A DNA stretch of 64,000 nucleotides from Haematobia irritans (GCF_050003625.1 NC_134400.1:58408066-58472065), one strand, 5' to 3'. Positions 23,427 through 36,209 are shown, counted from the first letter of the stretch. Made by a program: numbers and translations. The notes: generated from the letters alone by a model not told the origin.

Positions 23427-24773
23427 AAGTAAGGAAAGTCTAAAGTCGGGGGGGCCGACTATATTATACCCTGCACCACTTTGTAGATCTAAATTTTCGA
23501 TACCATATCACATCCGTCAAATGTGTTGGGGCTATATATAAAGGTTTGTCCCAAATACATACATTTAAATATCACTCGATCTGGACAGAATTTGATAGAC
23601 TTCTACAAAATCTATAGACTCAAAATTTAAGTCGGCTAATGCACTAGGGTGGAACACAATGTTAGTAAAAAAATATGGGAAACATTTAAATCTGGAGCAA
23701 TTTTAAGAAAACTTCGCAAAAGTTTATTTATGATTTAACGCTCGATATATATGCATTAGAAGTTTAGGAAAATTAGAGTCAGTTTTACAACTTTTCGACT
23801 AAGCAGTGGCGATTTTACAAGGAAAATGTTGGTATTTTGACCATTTTTGTCGAAATCAGAAAAACATATATATGGGAGCTATATCTAAATTTGAACCGAT
23901 TTCAACCAAATTTGGCACGCATAGCTACAATGCTAATTCTACTCCCTGTGTAAAATATCAACTAAATCGGAGTTAAAAATTGGCCTCTATGGTCATATGA
24001 GTGTAAAACGGGCGAAAGCTATATATGGGAGCTATATCTAAATCTGAACCGATTTCAACCAAATTTGGCACGCATAGCTACAATGCTAATTCTACTCCCT
24101 GTGCAAAATTTCAACTAAATCGGAGCAAAAAATTGGCCTCTGTGGTCATATGAGTGTAAATCGGGCGAAAGCTATATATGGGAGCTATATCTAAATCTGA
24201 ACCGATTTCAACCAAATTTGGCACGCATAGCTACAATGCTAATTCTACTCCCTGTGCAAAATTTCAACTAAATCGGAGCAAAAAATTGGCCTCTGTGGTC
24301 ATATGAGTGTAAATCGGGCGAAAGCTATATATGGGAGCTATATCTAAATCTGAACCGATTTCAACCAAATTTGACAAGCATAGCAACAATGCTAATTCTA
24401 CTCCCTGTGCAAAATTTCAACTAAATCGGAGCAAAAAATTGGCCTCTGTGGGCAAATGAGTGTAAATCGGGTGAAATCTATATATGGGAGCTATATCTAA
24501 ATCTGAACCGATTTGGCTGATATTTTGCAAGTTTTTCGAGACTCATAAAATATTCGGATCTACGGAATTTGAGGAAGATCGGTTGATATACACGCCAATT
24601 ATGACCAGATCGGTGAAAAATATATATGGCAGCTATATCTAAATCTGAACCGATTTTTTCCAAAATCAATAGGGATCGTCTTTGAGCCGAAACAGGATCC
24701 TATGCCAAATTTTAGGACAATCGGACTAAAACTGCGAGCTGTACTTTGCACACAAAAATACATCAACAGACAG

Positions 24774-24815
<42 letters not shown>

Positions 24816-24960
24816 GGACATCGCTAAATCGACTCAGAATTTAATTCTAAGACGATCGGTATACTAAACGATGGGTCTCAGACTTTTCCTTCTTGGCGTT
24901 ACATACAAATGCACAAACTTATTATACCCTGTACCACAGTAGTGGTGAAGGGTATAAAAA
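23427..24960 (-). mobile_element. Family H1 repeat, left arm of a large inverted array
   Basis: The hairpin end is at 23427-23475 (acaagtaaggaaagtctaaa, then the near-palindrome gtcggggggg..ccgac, then tatattataccctgcaccac). Four or more 153-bp units with gggagctatatctaaatctg at 23870-24500 follow, then a (GACA)n tract (24768-24822) and finally gtaccacagtagtggtgaag (24931-24950). Noncoding; open frames inside are by-products of the repeat. Confidence 0.65.
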
Positions 24961-25018
24961 ACGGTTCGGATTTGGATATACGGTGGCGTGCAGAAATGAG
25001 TACATAATTATTATTATT
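24961..25018. other. Spacer at the centre of the inverted array
   Basis: 58 bp (acggttcggatttggatata and following) separate the inward-facing ends of the left and right H1 arms. Confidence 0.5.
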
Positions 25019-25161
25019 TTTTATACCCTTCACCACTACTGTGGTACAGGGTATAATAAGTTTGTGCATTTGTATGTAACGCCAAGAAGGAAAAGTCTGA
25101 GACACATCGTTTAGTATACCGATCGTCTTAGAATTAAAATCTGAGTCGATTTAGCGATGTC

Positions 25162-25196
<35 letters not shown>

Positions 25197-25755
25197 CTGT
25201 CTGTTGATGTATTTTTGTGTGCAAAGTACAGCTCGCAGTTTTAGTCCGATTGCCCTAAAATTTGGTATAGGGTCCTGTTTCGGCTCAAAGACGATCCCTA
25301 TTGATTTTGGAAAAAATCGGTTCAGATTTAGATATAGCTGCCATATATATTTTTCACCGATCTGGTCATAATTGGAGTGTATATCAACCGATCGGTTCAG
25401 ATTTGGATATATCTCCCATATATAGCTTTCGCCCGATTTACACTCATATGACCACAGAGGCCAATTTTTAACTCCGATTTAGTTGAAATTTTGCACAGAG
25501 AGTACAATTAGCATTGTTGCTATGCGTGCCAAATTTGGTTGAAATCGGTTCAGATTTAGATATAGCTCCCATATATATGTTTTTCTGATTTCGACCAACA
25601 TTTTCCTTGTAAAATCGCCACTGCTTAGTCGAAAATTTGTCAAAATGACTCTAATTTTCCTAAACTTCTAATGCATATATATCGAGCGATAAATCATAAA
25701 TAAACTTTTGCGAAGTTTCCTTAAAATTGCTTCAGATTTAAATGTTTCCCATATT
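25019..25755 (+). mobile_element. Family H1 repeat, truncated right-arm copy
   Basis: Starts with tataccctt..ccactactgtggtacagg, followed by a (GTCT)n tract at 25160-25204 and 153-bp-type units, and stops in aaatgtttcccatattttta. It is followed at once by another copy in the same direction. Confidence 0.6.
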
Positions 25756-25902
25756 TTTATACCCTTCACCACTACTGTGGTACAGGGTATAATAAGTTTG
25801 TGCATTTGTATGTAACGCCAAGAAGGAAAAGTCGGAGACCCATCGTTTAGTATACCGATCGTCTTAGAATTAAATTCTGAGTCGATTTAGCGATGTCCGT
25901 CC

Positions 25903-25940
<38 letters not shown>

Positions 25941-26733
25941 CTGTCCGTCTGTCTGTCTGTTGATGTATTTTTGTGTGCAAAGTACAGCTCGCAGTTTTAG
26001 TCCGATTGTCCTAAAATTTGGTATAGTTTCCTGTTTCGGCTCAAAGTCGATCGCTATTGATTTTGGAAAAAATCGGTTCAGATTTAGATATAGCTGCCAT
26101 ATATATTTTTCACCGATCTGGTCATAATTGGCGTGTATATCAACCGATCTTTCTCAAATTACGTACATCCGAATATTTTATGAGTCTCGAAAAACTTGCA
26201 AAATATCAGCCAAATCGGTTCAGATTTAGATATAGCTCCCATATATAGATTTCACCCGATTTACACTCATTTGCCCACAGAGCCCAATTTTTTGCTCCGA
26301 TTTAGTTGAAATTTTGCACAGGGAGTAGAATTAGCATTGTTGCTATGCGTGCCAAATTTGGTTGAAATCGGTTCAGATTTAGATATAGCTCCCATATATA
26401 TGTTTTTCTGATTTCGACAAAAATGGTCAAAATACCAACATTTTCCTTGTAAAATCGCCACTGCTTACTCGAAAATTTGTAAAAATGACTCTAATTTTCC
26501 TAAACTTCTAATACATATATATCGAGCGATAAATCATAAAAAACTTTTGCGAAGTTTCTTTAAAATTGCTTCAGATTTAAATGTTTTGCATATTTTTTTT
26601 TTTACTAACATTGTGTTCCACCCTAGTGCTTTAGCTGACTTAAACTTTGAGTCTATAGATTTTGCAGAAGTCTATCAAATTCTGTCCAAATCGAGTGATA
26701 TTTAAATGTAGGTATTTGGGACAAACCTTTATA

Positions 26734-27668
26734 AAGGGTGATTCTTTTGAGGTTAGGATTTTCATGCATTAGTATTTGACAGATCACGTGGGATTTCAGA
26801 CATGGTGTCAAAGAGAAAGATGCTCAGTATGCTTTGACATTTCATCATGAATAGACTTACTAACGAGCCACAACGTCGAATTTTCAGTGAATGGGCCCTA
26901 GAAAAGTTGGCAGAAAATCCGCTTTTTTATCGACAAATTTTGTTCAGCGATGAGGCTCATTTCTGGTTGAATGGCTACGTAAATAAGCAAAATTGCCGCA
27001 TTTGGAGTGAAGAGCAACCAGAAGCCGTTCAAGAACTGCCCATGCATCCCGAAAAATGCACTGTTTGGTGTGGTTTGTACGCTGGTGGAATCATTGGACC
27101 GTATTTTTTCAAAGATGCTGTTGGACGCAACGTTACGGTGAATGGCGATCGCTATCGTTCGATGCTAACAAACTTTTTGTTGCCAAAAATGGAAGAACTG
27201 AACTTGGTTGACATGTGGTTTCAACAAGATGGCGCTACATGCCACACAGCTCGCGATTCTATGGCCATTTTGAGGGAAAACTTCGGAGAACAATTCATCT
27301 CAAGAAATGGACCGGAAAGTTGGCCGCCAAGATCATGCGATTTGACGCCTTTAGACTATTTTTTGTGGGGCTACGTCAAGTCTAAAGTCTACAGAAATAA
27401 GCCAGCAACTATTCCAGCTTTGGAAGACAACATTTCCGAAGAAATTCGGGCTATTCCGGCCGAAATGCTCGAAAAAGTTGCCCAAAATTGGACTTTCCGA
27501 ATGGACCACCTAAGACGCAGCCGCGGTCAACATTTAAATGAAATTATCTTCAAAAAGTAAATGTCATGGACCAATCTAACGTTTCAAATAAAGAACCGAT
27601 GAGATTTTGCAAATTTTATGCGTTTTTTTTTTAAAAAAAAGTTATCAAGCTCTTAACAAATCACCCTT
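26734..27668 (+). mobile_element. DD41D (rosa-type) Tc1/mariner element, internally deleted, copy 1
   Basis: Flanked by TA (26732-26733 and 27669-27670). The ends share aagggtgatt as inverted repeats. The 935-bp length is shorter than usual for autonomous members (about 1.3 kb). A second copy of nearly the same structure is at 60602-61534. The spacing of the second and third catalytic Asp (41 residues) places it in the ITmD41D group known from Ceratitis and Bombyx. Confidence 0.85.
26847..27560 (+). CDS. DD41D transposase lacking the N-terminal DNA-binding domain
   Basis: 237 residues, uninterrupted. It opens with MNRLTNE, the usual start of this family, and then jumps directly to PQRRIFSEWALEKLAENPLF, which belongs after the helix-turn-helix region, so roughly 100 residues are missing. 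The catalytic domain is complete: LFSDEAHFWLNGYVNKQNCR (first Asp), WFQQDGATCHTA (second Asp) and PRSCDLTPLDYFLWGYVKS (third Asp, 41 residues after the second). It ends in LNEIIFKK. Without the paired DNA-binding domain it should not recognise terminal repeats. It could still pair with full-length transposase. That is an inference; no full-length copy is in this window. Confidence 0.85.
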   Translation: MNRLTNEPQRRIFSEWALEKLAENPLFYRQILFSDEAHFWLNGYVNKQNCRIWSEEQPEAVQELPMHPEKCTVWCGLYAGGIIGPYFFKDAVGRNVTVNGDRYRSMLTNFLLPKMEELNLVDMWFQQDGATCHTARDSMAILRENFGEQFISRNGPESWPPRSCDLTPLDYFLWGYVKSKVYRNKPATIPALEDNISEEIRAIPAEMLEKVAQNWTFRMDHLRRSRGQHLNEIIFKK

Positions 27669-27787
27669 TATATAGCACCCAACACATTTGACGGATGTGA
27701 TATGGTATCGAAAATTTAGATCTACAAAGTGGTGCAGGGTATAATATAGTCGGCCCCGCCCGACTTTAGACTTTCCTTACTTGTTTT

Positions 27788-28975
27788 TTATTCTAAACGA
27801 ATAAAAAAGCAGCAATAAAGAAACTCAAAATAATTTATATTTTCTTTATCCCTTCTTCAATTCTTAATAAAAATAAAACATAAAAAACAAAAAGTAGAGA
27901 ATTCAGAGAGATAAATAAACATAACAAAAAGACAAAAAAAAAAACTAGCATGTACTCAATTTTGCACTTTTCTATACCGGTGTCAGTTGGAACATTTTCT
28001 AGTAGTTGGTCCATATCCCTTTATTTTTTAATACCATATTTATACGTTTTGGCATACTTTCAACCGATTCCTGTATAATTTCATCTGGTATATTCTGCCA
28101 TTCAAGTTGCACTCGTTCCCACAGGTCTTCTAGTTTTGATGGAACAGACGTGTACAATCCCAGCCATCTTCCCACGATTGATCATAAATTCTCAATGGGG
28201 TTGAGTTCGGGGCGTTGCGCTGGCCAATTTTTGCTCACTAAGGCATTTTTTCACTATTTTTGCACTATGCTTCGTATCAACATCCTGTTGAAATACGACT
28301 TCATCTTCAGGATAAGCACTCTTGCCAACAAACTCGGGAAGATGAGTCTGCAAAATGGCGAGGTAGTCTTCCTTCCAGGTATCTGTTGTCCAATTTTTAT
28401 GCTCTCTTGCAAACTTCATTCGCCTCTTTTGATTCTTTTCGGACAATGCAGGTTAATGTTTTTTTTTACAGCTGAAACATAACCAATGTTTTGGAGCGCT
28501 CGTCTTGCTGTCCACTCACTAACTTGCTTATTTTTGGAAACAGTAGTATTTTTCGGCGTTAGGGACTTGTTCTGCCTTATTTCTGTCATCATAAGGCGAG
28601 TTCCGCTTCGGTCGACAGTTTTCGGCGGCCTCTGGTTTGCTCTTTGGGAGTAGTATTTCGTCTTTTTTGGACGCGAATGACCACAGATCAGTGTTGCCAG
28701 GTTGGGGTGTTTTCCCCCTAAATTTAGGGTTGTTTTTTTACAGGTTTGAGGGGATTTTTACGGGTAATTTTTATTTGCGGGGATTTTTGGGCGTAAAAAC
28801 ATATCTTAGACCTTATATAGTGGAGCAATTCTAAACCAAATTCGGAACAATTCTGTCATGAATTATGAGAAAAAAAAGATGTAGGAAGTCAACTCAAGTT
28901 CCTAAGTATATGCAAGTATGCAATAGCATTATTTTCGTTTTTTTTTTCAAACGCTTCTGTTGAAAGGGCATTTTT
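27788..28975 (-). pseudogene. Degraded Tc1-like transposase fragment and flanking unique sequence
   Basis: On the minus strand between about 28680 and 27985 pieces of a Tc1-type DD34E transposase are readable in different frames: RRALQNIGYVS, KRRMKFAREHKNWTTDTWK and EDEVVFQQDVDTKHSAKIVK (second catalytic Asp), followed by the beginning of a WPAQ..ELNPIE-like segment that is broken. There are several stops and frameshifts, and no terminal repeats were found. The remaining parts (27788-27984 and 28681-28975) contain nothing recognised. Confidence 0.6.
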
Positions 28976-31700
28976 ATACCCTCCACCATAGGATGGGGGT
29001 ATATTAACTTTGTCATTCCATTTGTAACACATCGAAATATTGCTCTAAGACCCCATAAAGTATATATATTCTGAGTCGTGGTGAAATTCTGAGTCGATCT
29101 AAGCATGTCCGTCCGTCCGTTTGTTGAAATCACGCTAACTTCCGAACGAAACAAGCTATCGACTTGAAACTTGGCACAAGTAGTTGTTATTGATGTAGGC
29201 CGATCCCCAGATTTGGGTTGCGGAGCCTCAAAGAGAAGCAAATTTCATCCGATCCGCCTGAAATTTGGTACATGATGTTGGTATATGGTCTCTAACAATC
29301 ATGCAAAAATTGGTCCACATCGGTTCATAATTATATATAGCCCCCATATAAACCGATCCGCAGATTTGGCTTGCGAAGTCTCCAAGAGAAGCAAATTTCA
29401 TCCAATCCGGTTGTAATTTGGAACATGGTGTTAGTATATGATCTTTAACAACCGTGCCAGAATTGGTCCATATCGGTCCATAATTATATATAGCCCCCAT
29501 ATAAAACGTTCTCCAGATTTGACCTCCGGAGCCTCTTGGAGGAGCAAAATTCACCCGATCCGGTTCAAATTTGGAACGTGGTAGAAAATTTTGTTGAAAT
29601 TTTATTTTTATAGAAAATTTTGTTTAAATTTTATTTCTGTAGAAAATTTTGTCAAAATTTTATGTCTATTTTGTCAAACTGAATTACATACGTATTTGAT
29701 CGATCTCTTTATACCCTCCACCATAGGATGGGGGGTATATTAACTTTGTCATTCCGTTTGTAACACATCGAAATATTGCTCTAAGACCCCATAAAGTATA
29801 TATATTCTGGGTCGTGGTGAAATTCTGAGTCGATCTGAGCATGTCCGTCCGTCCGTCCGTCCGTCCGTCCGTCTGTTGAAATCACGCTAACTTCCGAACG
29901 AAACAAGCTATCGACTTGAAACTTGGCACAAGTAGTTGTTATTGATGTAGGTCGGATGGTATTGCAAATGGGCCATATCGGTCCACTTTTACGTATAGCC
30001 CCCATATAAAAGGACCCCCAAATTTGGCTTGCGAGGCCTCTAAGAGAAGCAAATTTCATCCGATCCGGCTGAAATTTGGTACATGGTGTTAGAATATGGT
30101 CTCTAACAACCATGCAAAAATTGGTCCACATCGGTCCATAATTATATATAGCCCCCATATAAACGGACCCCCAAATTTGGCTTGCGAGGCCTCTAAGAGA
30201 AGCAAATTTCATCCGATCCAGCTGAAATTTGGTACATGGTGTTAGTATATGGTCTATAACAACCATGCAAAAATTGGTCCACATCGGTCCATAAATATAT
30301 ATAGCCCCCATATAAACCGATCCCCCGATTTGGCTTGCGAGGCCTCTAAGAGAAGCAAATTTCATCCGATCCGGCTGAAATTTGGTACATGGTGTTAGTA
30401 TATGGTCTCTAACAACCATGCAAAAATTGGCCCACATCCGTCCATAATCATATATAGCCCCCATATAAACCGATCCCCCGATTTGGCTTGCGAGGCCTCT
30501 AAGAGAAGCAAATTTCATCCGATCCGGCTGAAATTTGGTACATGGTGTTAGTATATGGTCTCTAACAACCATACAAAAATTGGCCCACATCGGTCCATAA
30601 TTATATATAGCCCCCATATAAAGCGATCCCCCGATTTGGCGTGCGAGGCCTCTAATAGAAGCAAATTTCATCCGATTCGGCTGAAATTTGGTACATGGTG
30701 GTAGTATATAGCCTCAAACTCCCATGCAAAAATTGGTCGAAATCGGTCCATAATTATATATAGCCCCCATATAAACCGATCCCCCGATTTGACCTCCGGA
30801 GCCCCTTGGAAGAGCAAAATTCATCCGATTCGGTTGAAATTTGGTACGTGATGTTAGTATATGGTATCCAACAACCATGCAGGAATTGGTTCATGTCAGT
30901 CCATAATTATATATAGCACCCATATAAACCGATCCCCAGATTTGACCTCCGGTGCCTTTTGGAGAAGCAAAATTCATCCGATCTGGTTGAAATTTTGTAC
31001 GTGGTGGTAGTATATGATATTTAACAACCATGCCAAAAGTGGTCCATATCAGTCCACAATTATATATAGCCCCCATATAAACCGATCCCGAGATTTGGTT
31101 TTGGAGCCTCTTGGAGGAGCAAATTTCTTCCGAGTCAGTTGAAATTGTGGTAGTATATGGCCGTTAACAACCATGCCTAACTAACAGATAAATCGATCCC
31201 CAATCACACAAAAATTGGTCCATATCAATAATTGTATATAGCCCCCATATAAGCGACCCCCATATTTCAATTCTGGCTCCCTACGTACCGTGCAAAAGTC
31301 CATATCGTTTCGTAATTATTTGTAGACTTACTTACACATATTTTTTTTGTCTAATGTATGGACTAACTCACAATTTAAAAAACGATTTAAGATACCACAA
31401 CCCAAGTAATTCGATTGTGGATGACAGTCTTTCGTAGAAGTTTCTACGCAATCCATGGTGGAGGGTACATAAGATTCGGCCTGGCCGAACTTACGGCCGT
31501 TTATACTTGTTTGTTTTAATATATACCACGTATGGACTTACATATAATTTAGAAGATGGTGTTAGGAGGTTTTAAGATACCTTGCCATCGGCAAGCGTTA
31601 CCGCAACTTAAGTAATTCCATTGTGGATGGCAGTGTTTAGAAGAAGTTTCTACGCAATCCATGGTGGAGGGCCGAACTTACGGCCGTATATACTTGATAA
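28976..31700 (-). mobile_element. Family H3 repeats, one copy nested in another
   Basis: The outer copy covers 28976-29704 and about 31514-31700. The inner copy is 29709-31513. Each begins (in this orientation) with tataccctccaccataggat and ends with ccatggtggagggtac..cggcctggccgaacttacggccg and a tatacttg tail. The inner copy contains at least five 153-bp units with tatatagcccccatataa and a (GTCC)n tract (29842-29872). An apparent 296-codon minus-strand frame (30671-29781) arises because 153 is a multiple of three; I do not treat it as a gene. A 29-bp tandem (ttttgttgaaattttattt type) lies at 29585-29690. Confidence 0.6.
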
Positions 31701-33151
31701 TTTTTAATTTAACTTAGCAGTTAAATTTTCATTAAATTTTTGGTCTTATAATTTCTCGCGAATAACTATAATTTTTTTAGCATCAAAAGAAAATTTATTT
31801 TGTCTTTTTCAAAAACCCCCAAAAAATTTAAGAATGTAATAAATTTATGAATGAAATTTACGGATATCAATTCAATTCAAACAGAGTTGATATTTAGGAA
31901 GTCGTGCATTCCTAAAATAAGAATTGGATAAGAAATAATTGCTACACTGAAGAAAAGCGTGCCCGGTTCCAAAGATTTACTTTAAAAATTTTGGTATTAA
32001 TTCCGAGCCAAAGAAGCGGAGAATACAAGTAAGGATACTTTTAAGACACAATTCTCTTTTAAATTTGGGTTTTGTGTACTTGCTTCTAGGAAACAAATTT
32101 TCATTTTTCGCTTTTTCACTTTTTTTCTTCATATGGTATCAAAAGTCCTTTAAAAACGAGTTAACGACAACTTTATTTTCCAAATTAAGACTCGACGTTT
32201 AGTGGAAATTACAGTATGTTTCAAGTAAAACCGTCTTTAAAATAAAGTGTTGAAAAACATGTCCTATATTTGAACAATTTTTTGCTTTGTAGTCAAGATG
32301 CAAAAAGACTACAAATTTAAAGACAATTTCATTAAATTTAAAGAATTTTTCTGAATTATTAAAGTCAAGTTGACCTTAGCCCAAACATTTTTTCTTTCAT
32401 GTTATGATACCCATTTTTAAGTGAAACCACTTTATTATAAGGACAATACGACTTCATTGAAAAGTTTATCGACTTTTGGACAAGGAAAAAAAACTTTATA
32501 CTAGAGAATTTGAAAGAGGTTTCATTTCATTTAAAAAGGACACATTTGATTTGAAAGAGGTTTCATTGGGCTTGGTATTGGGGTAAAGACGGCCAGGGAC
32601 CACTTAGTAGGACTACCCCATAGAAAGGCCCTCATGTACCAACCTTAGACAAACTCTTAGGAATCTGTTTCAGTTTGAGCTTCATTATCGCACCAATAAA
32701 GAAAACTTTTGGAATATGTTGAACAATACATTATTCTGATAATTGTATATCAGCAAAGGTGTACATCCAAAAGATTTTAATATCAAGTGAGTATAGAGAT
32801 CAAAAAAGTATATAGTGATTTTTTGGCAACACTGGTTTATACGGCTGACGAACATTTCGTGTTTCATTAGCTCCGTTCGAGAACCCGATAATTTTTGATA
32901 ATTATAACAAATTTTTACTGGAAGTCGTACGTTTACACCAAACTGCCAGGAAAAGATAGCCGGAGAGAAGCACATTTGACAGTTATCAGATAGAAAAATT
33001 GCAAGTTTTTCCTAGAGATTTTTTCCCCAGTAAAATCTTGGAAACCAAAGCATACGTTGCCAGCTGGTTGTTGATAACAAACAACGCACCAGTACAATGT
33101 ACATGTTCCGCAACAACAATTGGATGTTAAAAAAAAACAGGATTCGTTTTT
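31701..33151. other. Stretch with an R-B repeat and no recognised gene
   Basis: 31945-32400 is a diverged, inverted R-B copy (TA then cactgaagaaaagcgtg; gagccaaagaagcggagaat). The parts 31701-31940 and 32400-33151 are AT-rich; the minus-strand open frames at 32685-32975 and 32933-33208 have no known motif. Confidence 0.45.
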
Positions 33152-34985
33152 ATACCCTCCACCATAGGATGGGGGTATATTAACTTTGTCATTCCGTTTG
33201 TAACACATCGAAATATTGCTCTAAGACCCCATAAAGTATATATATTCTGGGTAGTGGTGAAATTCTGAGTCGATCTGAGCATGTCCGTCCGTCCGTCCGT
33301 CTGTTGAAATCACGCTATCTTCCGAACGAAACAAGCTATCGACTTGAAACTTGGCACAAGTAGTTGTTATTGATGTAGGTCGGAAGGTATTGCAAATGGG
33401 CCATATCGGTCCACTTTTACGTATAGCCCCCATACAAACGGACCCCCAAATTTGGCTTGCGAGGCCTCTAAGAGAAGCAAATTTCATCCGATCCGGCTGA
33501 AATTTGGTACATGGTGTTAGTGTATGGTCTCTAACAACCATGCAAAAATCGGTCGACATCGGTCCATAATTATATATAGCCCCCATATAAACCGATCCCC
33601 CGAGTTGGTTTGCGAGGCCTCTAAGAGAATCAAATTTCATCCGATCCGGCTGAAATTTGGTGCATGGTGTTAGTATATGGTCTCTAACAACCATGCAAAA
33701 ATTGGTCCACATCGGTCCATAATTATATATAGCCCCCATATAAACCGATTTGGCTTACGAGGCTTCTAAGAGAAGCACATTTCATCCGATCCGGCTGAAA
33801 TTTGGTACATGGTGTCTCTAACAACCATGCAAAAATTGGTCCACATCGGTCAATAATTATATATAGCCCCCATATAAACCGATCCCCCGATTCGGCTTGC
33901 GAGGCCTCTAAGAGAAGCAAATTTCATCCGATCCGGCTGAAATTTGGTACATGGTGTTAGTATACGGTCTCTAACAACCATGCAAAAATTGGTCCACATC
34001 GGTCCATAAATATGTATATATAGCCCTCATATAAACCGATCACCAGATTTGACCACCGGAGCCCCTTGGAAGACCAAAATTTATCTGATTCAGTTGAAAT
34101 TTGGTACGTGGTGTTAATATATAGCCTCAAACTCCCATGCAAAAATTGGTCGAAATCGGTCCATAATTATATATAGGCCCCATATAAACCGATCCCCAGA
34201 TTTGACCTCCAGAGCCCCTTGGAAAAGCAAAATTCTTCCCACTCGGTTGAAATTTGGTACGTGATGTAAGTATATGGTATCCAACAACCATGCAGGAATT
34301 GGTTCCTATCAGCCCATAATTATATATAGCTCCCATATAAACCGATCCCCAGATTTGACCTCCGGTGCCTTTTGGAGAAGCAAAATTCATCCGATCTGCT
34401 TGAAATTTGGTACGTGGTGATCGTATAAGATATTTAACAACCATGCCAAAAGTGGTCCATATCATATATAGCCCCATATAAACCGATCACGAGATTTGGT
34501 TTTGGAGCCTCTTGGAGGAGCAAATTTCATCCGAGTGAGTTGAAATTTGGTACATTGTGCTAGTATATGGTCGTTAACAACCATGCCTAACTAGGTCCAT
34601 ATCGGTCTATAGTTATATATATCCCTCAGATAAATCGATTTCCAATCACACAAAAATTGGTCCATATCAAGTTCATAATTGTATATAGCTCCCATATAAG
34701 CGACCCCCAATTTCAATTCTGGCTCTCTACGTACCGTGCAAAAAGTCCATATCGATTCGTAATTATTTGTAGACTTAACTATACATAACTTTTTTGTCTA
34801 ATATATACCACGTATGGACTAACTCACAATTTAGAAAACGATGTTAAGAAGTTTTATAATACCACTACCCAAGTATTTCGATTGTGGATGACAGTCTTTC
34901 GTAGAAGTTTCTACGCAATCCATGGTGGAGGGTACATAAGATTCGGCCTGGCCGAACTTACGGCCGTATATACTTGTTTGTTTTT
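33152..34985 (-). mobile_element. Family H3 repeat, second location
   Basis: Same architecture as 29709-31513: tataccctccaccataggat at the left, (GTCC)n at 33284-33300, then about nine units at 153-bp spacing with tatatagcccccatataa, ending in ccatggtggagggtacataa, a ggcctggccgaacttacggccg palindrome (34945-34966) and tatacttg. Units nearer the hairpin end are more diverged. Short minus-strand open frames inside are repeat by-products. Confidence 0.65.
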
Positions 34986-35139
34986 AATGTTTTATAAGCT
35001 GAAATTTTGAATGTGCAAATAGTTACTGGATGCAATTTTAAGCAATGAGAGTTAAATACACTCTTACTCTCTTGCTAGTTTTTACTGGATATTTTTTGAG
35101 TGGAAAAGTACTCGAACAGACCTATTGTCAAACATCTTC

Positions 35140-35810
35140 AGTTTGGTCTATAAACGAACAACACTTGCTTGAATTTTATTATCAAAATGTGTGGTCTGCT
35201 AAGAAAGACCATTGCTCTCTTCTGTGTTCGGCGACGATGCTCATTTTTGGCCCAATGGTTACATAAATAAGCAGAATTGTCGGTTAAAAACATTGCAAAG
35301 CTACCAATGCATGCAGAAAAAGTGACAGTTTGGTGCGGCTTATCTGGTGGCATTATTGGTCCGTTCTTCTTTAAAGTTGATGCCAGTTATAACGAATGGT
35401 GAGTGCTACCGTGAGATGATATTTAACCTGTGTCCAAAATACTTGACTTGGATGACACGTGGCTTCACATGCAACACTGTGTGCGTACACACAAAAAAAT
35501 TTCCAATTAAAATTTTAATTGATTCAACAAATTTTTTAATTGAAACAAAAATCAATCACAAAAATAATAGGCAAGTTCGGTGAACACTTTGTTTCACGTT
35601 AGGGACCGGCCAATTGGCCGCCTAGATCAAGGTATTTAACGCCTTTAGATTATTTTTGTGGGGCTATATTAAAGTTCATACAGACAAGCCTGCTGTATGA
35701 TATTGACGCATTGGAAGACAACACTGAAGCATTTATTCATGGTATACCGGCCAAAATATTGCAAACAGTACGCCAAAATTGGACTAAGCCAATTTAAATT
35801 ATAAAGTTAA
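35140..35810 (+). pseudogene. Degraded DD41D-type transposase, second subfamily
   Basis: Readable pieces in order: NEQHLLEFYYQNVWSAKKDH (N-terminal region of the family), DDAHFWPNGYINKQNCR-like text near 35235-35285, MHAEKVTVWCGLSGGIIGPF, DWPIGRLDQGI-like text near 35610-35630, TPLDYFCGAI near 35640 and PAKILQTVRQNWT near 35745-35780. There are many frameshifts. A roughly 200-bp unrelated AT-rich insertion or replacement lies around 35440-35575. No intact ends were found. It is clearly older than the two 934-bp copies. Confidence 0.65.
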
Positions 35811-35977
35811 TTGAAGCGAATTTAAAGGTTAGCTGACACAAAGTGTAACAAATTCACATTGGCATATGGGTAGAAATGACAGATACATGACATTTGTTGT
35901 ATTGATCAATAGTTTAAAAAAATCTTAATTGAATTAAATTGTTAATAAAAAAACTTTCGAAGAAATTAAATTTTTAA

Positions 35978-36209
35978 CCCTCTAATGCTCCAATTTTTTT
36001 GCCAGCTGATTAAATTTTCAATGTTAACGACACAAAAGCAAGAGAACTAAGCAAGAAAAATGTATACGGTAAAATTCAGCATATGCTGCAAAGCCTCTTG
36101 AATAGTTTCAAATAAGTTTTCTTTTTATTTTGCCCACGTTTGTTGTCTTAAGGTGTGTTTTACTAAAAGCTCCCTTATTAAATGAAGCCCGCCTAAAGGC
36201 ATTAGAGGG
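35978..36209. mobile_element. TTAA-flanked MITE (piggyBac-like), copy 3
   Basis: TTAA at 35974-35977 and 36210-36213. Ends ccctctaatgctcc and, inverted, ccctctaatgcc. 232 bp. The interior is shared with the copy at 21394 (tttgccagctgatta, gcatatgctgcaaagcctct). Confidence 0.75.

Larger units (their letters stand above)
25756..27787 (+). mobile_element. Family H1 repeat, right-arm copy with a DD41D element inside
   Basis: A complete copy: microsatellite (GTCT)n at 25895-25965, 153-bp-type units, then caccctagtgctttagctga and, at the end, gtgcagggtataatatagtcggccccgcccgac (27730-27765, written here only as the words tataatatagtc and ggccccgcccgac) and acttgttttt. It is interrupted at TA by a 935-bp transposon at 26734-27668. 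Confidence 0.65.

Noticed and set aside
24765..24825. CRISPR-like or other regular array
   Set aside because: It is a (GACA)n microsatellite of the H1 repeat; there are no spacers and this is a eukaryotic sequence.
28006..28482. 158-codon plus-strand open frame
   Set aside because: It is the antisense shadow of a decayed Tc1-like transposase on the minus strand.
29781..30671. 296-codon minus-strand open frame
   Set aside because: It consists of repeated 51-codon units of an H3 repeat; open because the unit is a multiple of three. No domain, no start context, same text elsewhere.
35045..35266. 73-codon frame with a signal-peptide-like start
   Set aside because: It overlaps the decayed DD41D transposase, whose NEQHLLEFYYQN text explains most of it.
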